Assembly: GCA_964017155.1 (NCBI GenBank)
Contig: OZ024861.1
Location: 29,178,733 to 29,242,732, forward strand
Length of the DNA stretch: 64,000 bases
Direction: 5' to 3'
Source of the DNA: Oasisia sp. SBJ-2009
Lineage: Eukaryota; Annelida; Polychaeta; Sabellida; Siboglinidae
Shown in pieces: positions 9,453-21,384 of the stretch (position 1 is its first letter; each line of letters starts with the position of its first letter). Position numbers and translations under genes: made by a program. A model generated the notes under the pieces. It was not told the DNA's origin. It worked only from the letters and a program-made list of their open reading frames with translations, and did not search any database.

Positions 9453-11299
9453 GTATACTAATTTGTTCAAAAATACTGTTTACTAACTAAATTTAACCAA
9501 AACTGCCACTCAATATATGTCTAGTACACCCTTATGAATAACCTTAGCACAAAAATAATACTTATCAATCAATACTTCCGCTTGTTTTTCAACTTTTATA
9601 CACCACCAAATTCAAACATCTGCATCCACCAAGTTTCCCGCCAAAGTCCAATGGCGATAACACTGAAAGGCAAACCGTTATCATAAGTGAAAACCTAACC
9701 AACCTTGAAGTACCTAATGCAAAGGGCACCCGTGAGGCAAAACATCACAGTGATGGTCAGGCCTGTTGATGGTTGAAGTGTGTCTCTAGTGCGGCAGATA
9801 ACTGCATAAATGTGATGAATCGTGCACTTTTGATAAAAGCACTACTTTACACTGCAGATAGCTGCAACTCATAAATATGCAATTAGACCTCCCAGAGCAT
9901 ATCGAAGTTTGCCCTTAATACACTTGGTGGTCAATTTAAAACATGGCCATACATAGCTCGCAAGGCTTTATGCAGGATCAAATTTGGCCAGTCACACATT
10001 TTTGGGTGGACACTATGGATGTTAACTGTTAAGCCAGTTTGCAAACTTTAAATGCATTTTTTTAACGTGAAATGGACTACAAACCCACTTTTGACACCAT
10101 TTACAGTCATTTCTAAGGCATGACTGACTATGATTTTTGAAAACATTTTACCCATCCACCACCCATCTACCCATATTTCTACCCATACAAAACAGGTTTT
10201 GCCTGTCCAAATGATGGGTGGATGGGTCTCTGCATAAAGCTATGGTAGCTCGGAGCTGTAATCTTGGGATAAAAAAAATGTAGGTTTTCAGGAGGACTGG
10301 TTTCAGATAGTTTATCCATGACCTCCAACATTCACATCACCCAGTTTTAAAGATGGCGGCCATCAAAACTAATATCCCTGTATATTATGAACGATGCCAA
10401 TGATAGCTGTGTTCTTAGTATCAAATATATTTATGTGAACAGCAGTTATAAGTGTAATAAGATATTTTACAACTGACCTTTGCCAACATTCAACCCATCA
10501 TTGAACAAGAAATGATGATTGTTGAAACAAATTATTTCCATAATACATCACGCAGAGCTGCTATTTTTGTGTCAACATATAGGTTTTTCTGGGTAACAAT
10601 TAAAATTACCTTCTTTTTGACCTTGTCCGACATTCAGAGTAACCATTTTTTAAAGATGGTGGATATTTAATAGTAAGTAGAAAGTACTTTGTGATGAACA
10701 AATGACTAGACAAATAATCTAAGCAAATACATGCACACAACAATAACCCAACTTAGCTATAGTCTCGTGTATAACTATATTATTTTAAAATGATCTGAAA
10801 GGAAAACGTGAATTATTTATAATTAATTTTACACATACAATTTTTGTTATTGATGTTATTGTCATTTAATGTTGATTAATTTTCAAATTAAGAAGCAAAC
10901 TTCACTGAGTGTCATTAAAAACCACTTGTCAAATTCAGAAACTTATTAGGTATAAAGCTTCCAGTTATCACTGCAATTCTGTGATACAAATGAAACCTGA
11001 TGTTTTATTTTGCATCACTAAAACAACCGCAGAATTGCTGTCGAATCGTATGTGGAAAATATAACTGAAATGAAGAGTGAAGTGAGACTAGTGACATACG
11101 GAGCCTGATCAACGACAGGACAGGGTAATTCGGTAAAGTCAGAGCCAGGAAGGGCAGGAAACAAGCAGTGGCTGTCTTGTAATCTCCCAGTGCAACTGTC
11201 ACTCAACCCACTGACAGCACTACATCACTGTCCACACGCCTCCTCCTCACCACTTACAACAGCTAAGTGAACGCCATGAACCGCAGAGGCTGGCTCTCT
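9453..11299. other. Intronic sequence with a weak foldback region
   Basis: Part of USP47 intron 2. Around 9950-10256, GCTTTATGCAGG and ACCCATCCACC on the left have rough inverted partners (GCATAAAGC, GGTGGATGGGT) on the right, suggesting an old foldback element. No gene was seen. Confidence 0.4.
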
Positions 11300-11855
11300 C
11301 GTGCTCTCTCTTGTTGGTATCTTTTCCCGCTTTGCTCTCTCTCCTCTCTCCTCTCTCTCTTGTCTATATCTCTTCAATCTCTTCTCCCTCTCTTCACTCT
11401 CTCCTGTCTTCCTCTTACTCTCTCCTATCTCCTCTATTTTCTCTGTTTCTCCTCTCCTCTCTCCACTCTTCTCTCTCATCTCTCCACTCTATCTCCTTTC
11501 TCTCTTCTCTATATCTCTTCAATCTTTTCTCCCTCTCTTCACTCTCTCCTGTCTTCCTCTTACTCTCTCCTATCTCCTCTATTTTCTCTGTTTCTCCTCT
11601 CCTCTCTCCACTCTTCTCTCTCATCTCTCCACTCTATCTCCTTTCTCTCTTCTCTATATCTCTTCAATCTTTTCTCCCTCTCTTCACTCTCTCCTCCTTC
11701 TCTTCTCTCTCCTCTCTATTTTTCCTCTCCTATCTCCCCTCCTTCTCTGTCTCTCTCTCTCTTCCTCTTACTCTCTCCTATCCTCTATTTTCTCTGTCTC
11801 TCCTCTCTCCCCTCTCTCTCCTCTCTCTCTCCTCTTCCCTCCTCTCTCTGCCAGT
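11300..11855. repeat. CT-rich tract with a 145-bp higher-order period
   Basis: Pyrimidine-rich sequence (CTCTCC, TCTCTT). The landmark TCTATATCTCTTCAATCT starts at 11363, 11508 and 11653, so about 2.5 copies of a 145-bp unit are present. The open frames across it (LSSL-type proteins) are composition artefacts. Confidence 0.85.
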
Positions 11856-12333
11856 GCTCATGCACAAGTACACTGTGGTTGGCTGTTGTGTGGCTGCAGT
11901 GCCTGGGGAAAAGTAAAACTAATTATTACTTTATTGTGTGCTGTAACAATCTGGTATACACAGAGTTGGGTTTCATGCAGGGCTTGCGGTGTGCAATTTG
12001 CCTCTGCGAGATTGATAGACGTATCTGTTGAATAGGATTTCTCAAATAACAGTTGTGATATTTGTGGATATAATTATGGGGCTTCAGACTTGTGTCTTTC
12101 TTGGCAGTCTGGGCATATTGCAGGCGCAGAAGATAAAGACTGAAATTTTGCACTTATAGTGGAAAGGCAGAGTGAAGAGATATCTTGAAAATGGCAGGAG
12201 CGAACAGCTCATATAGGGGCAGGGAGATGGGAATAGAAAGGGAGAGAGAAAAAGAGAAATGTAGGGAGAGGGGGAGAGAGAGAAAGAGAGAGATGGATAG
12301 AGAACGGGAGAGAGCAATGTTGGGAGGGAAGAG

Positions 12334-12501
12334 AGGGAGAGGGAGAGGGAGAGAGCGAGAGCGAGAGCGAGAGCGAGAGCGAGAGCGAGAGCGAGAGCGA
12401 GAGCGAGAGCGAGAGCGAGAGCGAGAGCGAGACAGAGACAGAGACAGAGACAGAGACAGAGACAGAGACAGAGACAGAGACAGAGACAGAGACAGAGACA
12501 G
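12334..12501. repeat. Compound hexanucleotide array (GAGAGC)n-(GACAGA)n
   Basis: GAGAGG units (to about 12357) are followed by about 12 copies of GAGAGC (to about 12430) and about 12 copies of GACAGA (to 12501). Neighbouring blocks differ by one or two bases per unit. Confidence 0.92.
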
Positions 12502-14483
12502 ATCAATGGGATGAATATCTAATTCAGCTAATAATTCCACATTATCAAAAGTCAAACCGAGTTAGAAAACAGTTCATTTGATACATAAAACCAAATCCAT
12601 TGCTTATACAGACTCATTAAGACAACAATCATGGACTAATGAAATTAAACATATTAATTATTATAGTTGTTCAGCTTTAATCATATGGTAACATATCACA
12701 CACATACCAAAATGATCGGTATTTGTTTTTACACAAAATAGTTAAATACATACTTATGTTAACAGGAAACAGAATAAAAATACATGTACAATTAAAATAA
12801 TTTTGGTTAGAAGCCCAACTGGCCCATGAATGAAGTGAATATAAATATAAAACAAATCTATATGGGATATGGACTGATGCAGTGTATACTTTCCTGTTCA
12901 ACTACCGGGGTACATCCAATGCCAGCTTCCACGATACTCGCATATTGGTACCTATGATGTTGATGTTGTCTTATAGCTTTAGAGTAACAAGGTAATTGAC
13001 ACCCTTAAATACATCCTTTTCATACAATTACATAACAGTGCGGATGGGTGTGTCACAATTGTATGGATTATGATGGCATGATAAGCAAACATACCAGTAG
13101 TATTTAGTCTCCAGGACCCCAAAGCATGCTGGGTAGAAAACAAGGACGTGTTAAGTGCAAGTTTATTTCCACAATGTTGCTTCCGTTCATGCAACTATGC
13201 AAATATGTATCTAATAAAACAACTTAGTGGTGGAATCAGGTGGGTGCATGTGAATGAATAGTCTTTGTGTAGTGATTTTAGTGTGGCTTAAAGCTTCTTA
13301 TCAATGTCAAATTGGTATAGGAGTTAATATTATGTTTTCTATTGTAACCAAGACGTTTCCGATTTAAGCATTATTCTCTGCAGCAATAATGTCCACTTTT
13401 TAGAATCAGGAATATATAAACAAGAAATGTCATACAAACTGCATAATATGAAATGATTTGCCACAAAATTAATATATTCTAATCACAACCACAAGTTATG
13501 ACATACTAAAACTAAGCTTAAAACGTTCATGCACAGAATCATGTTCATCAAGAAACTGTTACTCCTGCAGCTTGTAGGTGGGATATTCTTGATTACTTTT
13601 ACGCTAAATAATACATCAAGATGAACAGGCACCAATCCAAAAGTCCACTCACACAAACAACTGTTTTCCATACAGTCTAAGCTGAGGTTTTATCTATTTT
13701 TACCACTAAATATTAATTATAAATATGTTCATTACGTGTGACTTGTTTGTTTCGTAGAAATTAAGCTTGTGCAGTGAAACAAATTCTCGTGAGACACATT
13801 TGTTGAAAGGAAGTCACCACATAAAATAACATGGCTTGGATTTAGTTCTGTTTGACACTGGGATGCTCCACTTGTATTGGTTGTGTTTAATGTATTTTTT
13901 TTTTCGGAAACTAATTGAAACATAAAAATTATGTCAAACTGTTTTACCCCAATGCAATAGTAGAGAGCAGGTTGTCATGAATTTAAAAATAGTGGATCTT
14001 ATACACTTTTCCATCCATTACTAAAGCAGATATGGTCATAGTATTTAAACTGGATTAATTTTGGAATTTTAGTCAATCATATATGTTTTTTCTTTAATTA
14101 AACAAGTTTTCAAAAGAATAAAATATAATGTGTTTAAATATCTACACGATGCAATCAATTATGCAACTCATTACAAATACAAACAGTGGAATATTAAGGT
14201 CACTTTTGAACTAGCAATGACCATGATTGCATTCCATTTACTAGAACTATGGTGTATCTGTGGGGTTTGCAAAGCAAATGTTGTAATCAAGGCTTCTTGA
14301 TGAATTGTGTCTCACTATAAGTTATACTCACCACAGTATGGCTTGACTTTTGACAAAATCAGCTATCTGGTTGGGGAAGTCATTCATATACATCACTGTC
14401 CTACAGTGGATGACAGTCTTACAGTGCATGACCCTGACAATGTCAGGGTCATGACAGTGTCAGGGTCATCCATCTGCCCTCAC
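12502..14483. other. Intronic AT-rich sequence: no feature recognised
   Basis: USP47 intron 2 between the hexamer array and the 36/42-bp minisatellite. Only short frames without recognisable content. Confidence 0.5.
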
Positions 14484-15101
14484 TGTGTGTCACTGTCGGT
14501 GTCAGTGTCATGTCCTACTGCCCTCTGTGTCTCACTGTCAGTGTCATGTCCTACTGCTCTCTGTGTCTCACTGTCAGTGTCATGTCCTACTGCCCTCTGT
14601 GTCTCACTGTCGGTGTCAGTGTCATGTCCTACTGCCCTCTGTGTCTCACTGTCAGTGTCATGTCCTACTGCCCTCTGTGTCTCACTGTCAGTGTCATGTC
14701 CTACTGCCCTCTGTGTCTCACTGTCAGTGTCATGTCCTACTGCCCTCTGTGTCTCACTGTCGGTGTCAGTGTCATGTCCTACTGCCCTCTGTGTGTCACT
14801 GTCAGTGTCATGTCCTACTGCCCTCTGTGTCTCACTGTCAGTGTCAGTGTCATGTCCTACTGCCCTCTGTGTCTCACTGTTGGTGTCTGTGTCATGTCCT
14901 ACTGCCCTCTGTGTCTCACTGTCAGTGTCAGTGTCATGTCCTACTGCCCTCTGTGTCTCACTGTTGGTGTCTGTGTCATGTCCTACTGCCCTCTGTGTCT
15001 CACTGTCAGTGTCAGTGTCATGTCCTACTGCCCTCTGTGTCTCACTGTCAGTGTCAGTGTCATGTCCTACTGCCCTCTGTGTCTCACTGTCGGTGTCTGT
15101 G
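14484..15101 (+). repeat. 36/42-bp minisatellite abutting USP47 exon C
   Basis: About 15 copies of a unit with landmark CATGTCCTACTGCCCTCTGT followed by GTCTCACTGTCAGTGT. Units are 36 bp, or 42 bp where a 6-base AGTGTC/GGTGTC step is doubled. All unit lengths are multiples of three and lack stops, so three + frames stay open. The last copy merges into the splice acceptor of exon C. Confidence 0.93.
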
Positions 15102-15107
15102 TCTCAG

Positions 15108-15220
15108 ACTTCATGCAGGTGGCCGACTTCCCTCTCCATCTCACCCAGGAGCTGGCCAACCTGCAGGCTCAGGAGGCGAGGGACACCAAGCAGAGGGAGA
15201 TAGACAGGTGCACGTGTAAG
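15108..15220 (+). CDS. USP47: USP47 exon C: charged linker after the catalytic domain
   Basis: The 113-bp exon begins AC, completing a GAC (Asp) codon with exon B, and reads FMQVADFPLHLTQELANLQ followed by QEARDTKQREIDRCTCK. The donor GTAAGT at 15221 is perfect. The acceptor (TCTCAG, 15102-15107) is formed by the last degenerate copy of a 36/42-bp minisatellite that occupies the preceding 600 bp. A second possible acceptor, after CATGCAG at 15118, would keep the frame only with a different upstream phase, so 15108 is preferred. The linker is rich in E, K and R, as in USP47 relatives. Confidence 0.83.
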
Positions 15221-15229
15221 GTAAGTGGG

Positions 15230-15550
15230 GGAAGAGGTCGAGGGAGGGAGGGGGGGAGAAGAGGAGTGGGTTGACAGAGAGGAGAGAGAGAGAGGGAGGA
15301 GAGAGAGAGGTAGAAAAATGGAGTCTGAGAGAGAGGGGGGGGGGGAAGAGACAGGTGGGAGAGAGATAGGGAGAGATGAGATGTTGACAGAAATGTAGAG
15401 ATAGGAGAGAGGGAGAAGGAGAGAGGAGAGGAGGGGGAGGGGGAGAGAGGGACAGAGGGAGAGAGGGAGAGAGGGAGAGGGGGAGGGGGAGGGGGAGGGG
15501 GAGGGGGAGGGGGAGGGGGAGGGGGAGGGGGAGGGGGAGGGGGGGGGGCC
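15230..15550. repeat. GA-rich tract with (GGGGGA)n
   Basis: Purine-rich low-complexity sequence starting 10 bp after USP47 exon C. It ends in about 12 copies of GGGGGA (about 15476-15545). The proline-rich frames on the - strand are artefacts. Confidence 0.9.
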
Positions 15551-16916
15551 GAAAGGACGGACAGAAATAGAGAGGGATGAGTGGCGACTACAACACTGCC
15601 ACCCACACATGTAATATTGTAAGGTTGACAAGACATTGTGAACCCAATAACCTATATGACCATCCTTTACCTACATGTCCAGCCAGTGTAACGCTGTCAC
15701 AGATCTGTGTCAACTCTGAGTCTGCCATGTCAGCCTTTGGCAATCACAACACACACCTGCTCTCGAATGTTCTCAACAAAAGCCTCTATTTCCGTATTCA
15801 TCAACAAAATTGGTGGGATTGCCACCTCGCTGGTCATGCCGCTAGGAACGGCAGCAATTTCTCTTGATGTAGAGTCACAAGCTTATTAGTTTATTAACAG
15901 TTGAAAGCTTTTTCATTAGTAAAAAGTGTCAGCAATGTAAGCTTAGGGTCGTCGTCCTAAGATAAACATTGAAGAAGGGATGAGGTGCCCAGGGATTAGA
16001 GCTAAGTTTGGTGCTTTATAACAGTAATCTCCCCCAGGAAAACTTTTCTTTTATGATGCATATGTCTTGTTATGTTAAAATATTTCGAATGTTGGCTTGT
16101 ACATATGTCAACTGTTAATGTACTTAAAAAGTGCAAATATAAATAATAATTAAATGCTTGCAATATGTCATTGAAGAAGGCCTTTCTACAGAATCGTGGA
16201 AACAATGAGTTGTGAACTGCTCTCAAAAACCAGGCTACACTGTAGGACAAGTTTAAAAAGTGAAACTCATAATGGTTGTAGGGCAAATGTGTCAGTTATT
16301 GCACTGTTAGTGAGACTTGGACAGCTTAGAGACATCACTGAGACGTCAACATTATTCACCCAGAGATGACACACATGTGTAGAATTAAAGAAGTGATGCT
16401 AAGCTTGACACTAGTTGGCTCCGTTAATTTTTCTACAGTTTGATTGGATAATAAAACAGACAAAATGACTGGTAACCTGCACAGAGACATTGTGGTGGTT
16501 GGCCTTGGTTTGTAGCCATGTGGTGTAAGCCGGTACATGTTGTATCATTATGATAAAGAAAGGAAAAAATTGAGTAGATTCTAAAGCTGAGTGACCATGA
16601 TTATAAAAAAACACAAGGAATTTAGTTAGACAAAATCAAGAATTATGCCTGCCTAGAACTACACACTACACCAGTGTATCAAATTACCAACTGACTAACT
16701 GTTAAGACAGGCCATTTATTGGGCTGTGTGATTTTATTAGTTAGCCACAACTAATTTGATGTGTTGTATCAGAAGAGTGTAGATTAGATATCAAATAGTA
16801 TTCTTTCTCACAGGATTATATATAAATTAATGGAACAGATTACCCATTGATCGTCTGAGTAGTAGCAACATGACACAAAGTCAATATGAACCTAAAAGTC
16901 CACATAGATTTAAAAA
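15551..16916. other. Intronic sequence: no feature recognised
   Basis: First half of USP47 intron 3. Confidence 0.5.
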
Positions 16917-16992
16917 GTTGGACTCCCGATAAGCCGATTACTTTCTTGTCCTCTTGCCATCTAGAGTGAAATCTCTCGATGGAATCTTGTCA
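16917..16992 (+). mobile_element. CR1-like 3' UTR fragment, copy 3
   Basis: About 75 bp matching only the 3' UTR of the intact element: TTGGACTCCCGATAAGCCGA, a TTGTCC segment, the hairpin (16956-16982) and AATCTTGTC. It is an extreme 5' truncation. One stem pair differs from the other copies on both arms in a way that keeps pairing (T-A instead of T-G), and another is a mismatch. It lies in intron 3 of the USP47-like gene. Confidence 0.72.
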
Positions 16993-17251
16993 AACCTGTT
17001 ACGCATTCGACACACTGTGCACAGTTGACCGTCTGCGCACTGCTTAACAATTGAATTGTGGCTCACCAATTGGCCTGACAGTCGGAGCATGTTTTGAAAC
17101 ATTTCACCAGCCACTGGGACTATGACAAAAGAAGCCAGTTGATTGAAACGTGGGGATGTCCTGCATCCTATACATGTTAATGTCATCAGTGTTCTATATG
17201 CAAACACACACAAAACCAAGTCGTCCAGATACTTCAGATTCAGCAGTGGCA

Positions 17252-17360
17252 GTGCGCAGGTGTTGATGATTGGCATTGTGGCTTCATTTTGTGATATTGT
17301 TTACAAGTGCGTAGGTGTTGATTGTTGGCATTGTGGTTTCATATAGTGGTATTGTTTACA
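17252..17360. repeat. 55-bp tandem duplication
   Basis: Two diverged copies with GCGYAGGTGTTGAT, TTGGCATTGTGG and ATTGTTTACA in the same order. Confidence 0.75.
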
Positions 17361-17890
17361 GTCTTCACTTTGATATTTTATATGCGGGACTGCAAGTTTT
17401 TGTCTGGTCTGAATGATACTACAAATGAATACATGCATTGGTGCAAAAGCAAGTTGAATGTAACTGTTAGAATCCATTGTCTGAGGCAGACACTGGGGCA
17501 GCCAAACTGGTTTAATCTACCCAGGGGTAGATGTTGGATCATTAATAAATTATTCACTTAAATTAGGTTCTATTCAACTTAAAGAAAGCAGGACTGTTTT
17601 GCATAATATCTTGTTATTAGCCTGGATGGAAATTACTTGCCCATTTGCTTCCTCGTCTACTTGCTCATGGGTTCTTTGTCCATTTCCTAATTGACTTCCT
17701 AGTCCACTTGCCCTTTGGTTTCCTTGTCCACTTACCCAAAACATGGGTGCCCAGATGGTCTCTAGGTAAATTTATGCCTTGCAATTTTGACTCGGATATT
17801 TGAGTAAATTCTGATTTGGCATGATGCCTTTGTTGCCTGAATAACTGAGTCAAGAAGACACAAACTGTAGTGTGTGTCTGTGTGTTGTAG
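17361..17890. other. Intronic sequence with a weak 20-bp periodicity
   Basis: Around 17640-17740 a degenerate TTTCCTTGTCCACTTGCCC-like unit recurs about five times. The remainder leads to the exon D acceptor. Confidence 0.5.
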
Positions 17891-17995
17891 ATCAAGTTGT
17901 TCTACTACAGCCCGGAGCAGGAGAAGATGCTGGATGTGAGGTTTGAGGTCCACAAAGACAAGACACTGAGAGAGGCCACAGAGATGGCCTGGAAG
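17891..17995 (+). CDS. USP47: USP47 exon D: start of the first ubiquitin-like region
   Basis: The acceptor is TGTTGTAG (17883-17890) and the donor GTAGAT (17996). The exon is exactly 35 codons in phase 0: IKLFYYSPEQEKMLDVRF, then EVHKDKTLREATEMAWK. The HKDKTL-EA-EMA pattern is characteristic of USP47 after its catalytic domain. The donor is weaker than consensus at +4 and +5, but translation beyond it runs into unrelated sequence. Confidence 0.88.
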
Positions 17996-18903
17996 GTAGA
18001 TTCCTTTGAACACTTGTTGTCAACATGTCACGTCTTTGTCATGGAAAAAAGATGCAACTCATTTCTCCAGCAAACCACTGCAGCTATCTAATGTTTGGCA
18101 TTGTTGTTCTGCTGTGTGTTCTTCTGACGAGCCAGGGTAAGTGCTCTGACCAATTCCTTGCAACATTATGATAAATAAACATGTATGATGACAAAACGAA
18201 TTAGTTCATCTTGTGCTAAATAGTCCCACCGAATGTCAAAGAACCACCGGTATGGTTCATAGAACTGCTTCCCTAATTATTGTCAGAAAGACCTAAAGTA
18301 CTTTACAGAGGCCACAAATCAAATGCTATATCTTTTGCATATTGACAGTTTACCGTATATAATTGGCTGACTAATTTGGTGACTAATAATGCTTGGGCAT
18401 ATCTGCAGAAACCTTTGGTCTTAAAACAGGTCACTAGATTGGTTCTCCGAAGGCCTGGTCAGTAGCTTTCAATTACAATGCTGGCTGAGTTGCCTGGTAT
18501 TGCCTGGAGGAAAAGGCATTCATCACATACACCTGTATGTGTTTGATTGCATACTAGCCATCAAGGGTTTTCACTTCAACCTCACGTTTAAGCCGCCGTC
18601 TAAATACAGCCATCTCACACTAACGTTCGGTCTGCCACAAGCCCAAATGTCAGGAGTAATGAAGAAAACACTACCTGTGTGACCCGCCCGGCTGTCCGTG
18701 GTCCGTGCACCAGTGCAAAAAGACCATCGTGTCTTCTCAATTGCATAGTTACAGCAACTCATTCAGACGTGACACACCCATCAGTCAAGGCCAACAGCTT
18801 AAACTCATCTTTAACCCACTTGTCTGGGTGCCTGTAATAGCATCATGGAAACTTTACCACAAACCTAGGCTAGATATTGTTTGACAATCGATCACAGTTA
18901 TGC

Positions 18904-19135
18904 GGAGTGCCGTGGCTGAGTGGTTAGAGCAATCAACTCTCAGTCGAATGATTCCAAGTTCAAACCCGTTTATTCGCGTCGCGTTTGAATCTCGGGCATG
19001 TTTGTTTTCTCTACATAGCTCCAGTTCAGTGCGCTGTATGAATATGTACCTGGCTATAGACAGTGGTGGACATTAGTGTGTATTGTATTCCATGCCTAAT
19101 CATTACAGTGTGGCTTAATACTTTCTAGAGAAGTG
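18904..19135 (+). mobile_element. tRNA-derived SINE, second copy of the same family
   Basis: The head has an A box (TGGCTGAGTGGTTAGAGC) and a B box (AGTTCAAACCCG) at usual tRNA spacing, but no cloverleaf anticodon stem. The body shares GCTCCAGTTCA, GCTGTATGAA, CCTGGCTATAGACAGTGGTG and CTAGAGAAG with the - strand copy at 1745-2080. No GCGCTATATA tail was found. It lies in intron 4 of the USP47-like gene. Confidence 0.72.
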
Positions 19136-19468
19136 ACCACATCAGAATTATTTTATGGTGACAGTAACTTAACAAATTCTTTTGTAGTCAGCTGCAGTTA
19201 TCTTTACCCTAAGAAAGCTAGTTTATAAAGATCAAAAACACCAGTTTGTGATTTTGCAGATATTTCTATTCTGTCGTAAACATTCACTTTATCGATTTGG
19301 GAACATTACTAACTAGCACTGACTCAAATGAGAAACAGTTTTGAATAAAATACACTGATCATAGTTATAATAGTGCAGTCAATGTCTTCGAATAGTTTTT
19401 GTCTTCAAAACTTTAATTAAAATTAAAATTAATTAACCAACTAAACAATGACTTGTTGCCACTTTCAG

Positions 19469-19676
19469 TTGTTTGGCCTGGAGAATGTGCTGCCTCTGGA
19501 CTGCGTCCGTCTGGTCAAGTATGACGAGATGCATGACTACATTGACCAGTCGTACCCCAGACAGGACGACTGCTCGATGGAGCTCATTCTAGGAGGGGTC
19601 AAGTTCAGTTACATCTTCGACCTGCTGCTCGAGACGAAGACGCCCGAACAGACGTTCGCTGAGTACAAGCCCGGAG
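19469..19676 (+). CDS. USP47: USP47 exon E: ubiquitin-like region, conserved core
   Basis: The acceptor is CACTTTCAG (19460-19468) and the donor GTAGGT (19677). The 208-bp exon has 69 codons plus one base. Key stretches are LFGLENVLPLDCVRLVKYDE, MHDYIDQSYP, MELILGGVKFSYIFDLLLET and YKPGG. The stretch LPLDC-RLVKYDE-HDY and the later GGVK-Y-FDLLLET are the best family matches in the window. The open frame runs past the donor to a stop at 19748 (the TGA at 19748-19750), but the family resemblance ends at the donor. Confidence 0.9.
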
Positions 19677-19778
19677 GTAGGTGGCGCTTTAGTAGGCCAG
19701 AACAGTTGCGATGGCGCACTGAGAGTAGGCACCCAATTCTGACTTTCTGAAGTCAGCGAAATGAATACACGTTGTCAT

Positions 19779-19850
19779 TTTATTCACAGATGTCACAGTA
19801 TTTTATTCACAGATGTCACAGTATTTTATTCACAGATGTCACAGTATTTA
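19779..19850. repeat. 23-bp tandem repeat, 3 copies
   Basis: Unit TTATTCACAGATGTCACAGT plus ATT, three nearly perfect copies, 100 bp after USP47 exon E. Confidence 0.85.
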
Positions 19851-20604
19851 TTGAACATGTCATTCAATGATTTTATTTACAAATGTACACATGTATATTG
19901 TTATGTGTTTTTGTATGTTTTATTTTCATTTCAGTCACCAGATTAATGTATTTTACAGTTTTCATGTTTGTATTTCTGAGCAATGCCAGTGTTTGTTGGT
20001 TGCATGTGAATCATGTGGTACAGACAAGGAGTAAAATGTCTTAGAGAGAAGTTGTCAAGAACATCACATCCTTCAGAATAACTGAGAATCTTTCCTGAAG
20101 AACACAGGAATAATCTCATGGCACTCAACCACATAAATCAGGTTAAACGATAATATAACTGTCATTTTGAAAACACCACAATTTCATCTCCAACTGTACA
20201 AAATGAGATTCAATTATTCCTAGGTACTTACGTATGTGAAATATCAATACATATCCTACATCATGGTACATGATCTTTGAGAAATGGATGTACTATAACT
20301 GTAGAAGGCTTGAGAAACTACTTTGAAATGCATTGGTTCAACAGCCACTGACATCAGTGCATAAATACATAAAAGCACTGGTGCATCATTCTGTGTCAGT
20401 GCTGTACATGGCTGGAGATGTTCAGGCATCTAATTATGTGGTAGACACTTTAGGCAAACATTAGAAAACACTCGTTAAACGCCAACAAATTATCCACTCA
20501 AAATCAGTTCAGCTGTGCCATGGGGCAGCATTTGTTAGATAGCAAAAACCAAAACATAAAGGTTATTCATTATTCATAGTTTCAAAGAAATTGCATGTGA
20601 GCAT
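19851..20604. other. Non-coding: no feature recognised
   Basis: Presumed USP47 intron after exon E. Confidence 0.5.
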
Positions 20605-20771
20605 GAATGTATGTGTTTATGTGTGTGTGCGTGTGTGCATGCGTGTGTGCATGCGTGTGTGCATGCGTGTGTGCATGCGTGTGTGCATGCGTGTGTGTGC
20701 GTGCTTGCATGCGTGTATGTGTGTGTATGTATCTGCACCCATATGCACTCCAGGATCTTGACTTCACAAGG

Positions 20772-20855
<84 letters not shown>
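20605..20855. repeat. 12-bp (TGTGTGCATGCG)n array and (TA)n microsatellite
   Basis: About six copies of the 12-mer (20633-20705) are followed by variant TG/CA repeats. After a 45-bp spacer, a (TA)n tract of about 85 bp runs to 20854. Confidence 0.9.
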
Positions 20856-20858
<3 letters not shown>

Positions 20859-21384
20859 CACACACACACATATATTGTTAATATCAAAGTAAGGTGTTCC
20901 AACAGACATCAAGACTTCAAATATGGATAACACATCGACAAAAAAACAAATCATATATACTATAATTTCGACAGTCTAGATAAATTTCCCCTGCGTAGAT
21001 GACATTCTGTCTAGGGGCGAACAACATCATGCAGAGAATATAACGTTATCACACAGACAAATCTGACATGAATACAAGAACGAATCTAGATTCTTCTGCG
21101 TACAGAGCAGTGAACACTGTTATCATGTAAGCTATGAATACAAGGGCAAATCATGATTCCTCTCCGAGTGCCCAATTACATTTTCCATCGCCTATCTAGA
21201 CAAATTCGATCACCGGCACAAATACGTTCATAGAATAATGGAAGCGTTTCTTCAGTTGATAACCCTATGCTGGACGACTTATGCTTGCTAATCCTCTAGG
21301 CGTTTTGTGAATCCACCACACGTGGAATAGAAGGAAATCTTCTGGATTATCACTCCAGACTTCAAACCACACCCGTCTCCTGTC

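Larger units (their letters stand above)
2344..19676 (+). other. USP47: USP47-type deubiquitinase gene, partial (five internal exons)
   Basis: Five exons bounded by AG/GT signals join without a frame break: intron phases are 2 (after 2420), 1 (after 3844), 0 (after 15220), 0 (after 17995) and 1 (donor at 19677). The joined product runs from the last strands of the USP catalytic fold (YYSSAYAS followed by TNAYMLVYR) through a charged linker (QEARDTKQREIDRCTCK) into a ubiquitin-like segment (HKDKTLREA, LPLDCVRLVKYDE, LLLETKTPEQ, YKPGG). From memory this order and these motifs match USP47, a cysteine protease that removes ubiquitin and has several ubiquitin-like domains after its catalytic domain. 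The catalytic Cys and His lie upstream of the window's first exon. Later exons were not found before 33 kb; one could lie in the 200-base gap at 27845 or beyond the window. The second intron (11.3 kb) contains an antisense CR1 element. Confidence 0.88.

Noticed and set aside
11267..12035. Leu/Ser-rich + frames of 200-254 codons
   Set aside because: CT-rich low-complexity sequence.
14307..15274. Three + frames of about 250-300 codons ending near USP47 exon C
   Set aside because: Minisatellite translation; only the last 37 codons of one frame belong to the USP47 exon.
18904..18968. Functional tRNA gene on the + strand
   Set aside because: Same reason: broken cloverleaf and shared SINE body.
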